From Ischnura elegans (taxonomy: Eukaryota; Arthropoda; Insecta; Odonata; Coenagrionidae): DNA of 64,000 nt. Both the position numbers and the translations under genes were made by a program. Shown here piece after piece: positions 63,847 to 64,000 of this stretch (the first letter of the stretch is position 1; each line of letters starts with the position of its first letter). The DNA lies in NCBI RefSeq assembly GCF_921293095.1, contig NC_060246.1, forward strand, positions 110,526,941 through 110,590,940, written 5' to 3'. The notes below the pieces were generated by a model that did no database searches, was not told the DNA's origin, and saw nothing but the letters and a program-made list of their open reading frames with translations.

Positions 63847-64000
63847 AAAATTTTCTCGGGATACCGCGCGGGTAAGATTTTGTAAGAGCGCCGACGTTTC
63901 GGGTACCGACTCGCTACCCATTCTCACGGCTACTGAGTCGGTAACCGAAACGTCGGCGCTCTTACAAAATCTTATCCGCGCGGTATCCCGAGAAGATTTT
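63847..64000. mobile_element. Near-perfect palindrome, probable Penelope-like terminal repeats head-to-head
   Basis: The 66-bp arms 63847-63912 and 63935-64000 pair at 63 of 66 positions around a 22-nt loop. Shared arm blocks include GGGATACCGCGCGG, AAGATTTTGTAAGAGCGCCG and ACGTTTCGG. Both strands read ...ACCGAAACGTCGGCGC, the same GAAAC plus GTC format as the 33.1 kb locus. The arms are still paired at the last base of the window, so the element probably continues beyond it. High arm identity suggests a recent origin. Confidence 0.55.

Overview
This window looks like non-coding nuclear DNA from an animal, most likely an insect or another arthropod. It is AT-rich, has almost no long open reading frames, and carries many eukaryotic transposable-element relics: piggyBac, mariner, hAT-type MITE, Penelope-like, LINE and a tRNA-derived SINE. 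There are no operons, bacterial genes, rRNA genes or CRISPR arrays. The species cannot be named from the sequence alone, and I recognise no host protein-coding gene. The only large coding unit is a transposase.

Layout. 1-4.4 kb: AT-rich DNA with two degenerate Penelope-like terminal-repeat loci, near 1.6 and 3.15 kb, each with copies in opposite orientation. 4.4-5.6 kb: a diverged, locally triplicated sequence. 8.0-8.8 kb: the 3' end of a mariner transposase gene, then a 211-bp hAT-type MITE with a near-perfect 8-bp target duplication. 12.2 kb: one speculative exon-like open interval. 13.2 and 18.1 kb: two inverted copies of an unclassified repeat of about 300 bp. 14.3-14.7 kb: the C-terminal end of a Penelope-like element ORF with its downstream terminal sequence. 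19.6-20.6 kb: a diverged tandem duplication running into a GC-rich 11-bp minisatellite whose strand orientation flips. 26.3 kb: a 107-bp tandem duplication. 32.2-33.2 kb: two direct repeats, then another inverted Penelope-like terminal structure.

42,200-45,911 is a structurally complete piggyBac element bounded by TTAA. It has asymmetric subterminal palindromic repeats, a long 5' leader containing a 192-bp tandem duplication, and a transposase that keeps its catalytic aspartates and its C-terminal Cys-rich domain but is broken by one frameshift. 50.1-50.5 kb: a tRNA-Gly-like SINE between two copies of a local duplication. 52.3-53.0 kb: another diverged duplication. 56.2 kb: a foldback element with arms of about 112 bp. 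58.1-58.5 kb: a LINE reverse-transcriptase C-terminal relic, followed by a 283-bp unit repeated 1.2 kb downstream. 63.85-64.0 kb: a 66-bp-arm palindrome, 63 of 66 paired, reaching the window end.

The most interesting theme is that at least five, possibly six, loci carry the same arrangement. A TGAAGA or TGATGA box is followed by a GAAAC box, often inside head-to-head inverted repeats, as expected of Penelope-like terminal repeats, which are known in other animals to contain hammerhead ribozymes. Which of these are real or still functional ribozymes is inference and cannot be decided by eye.
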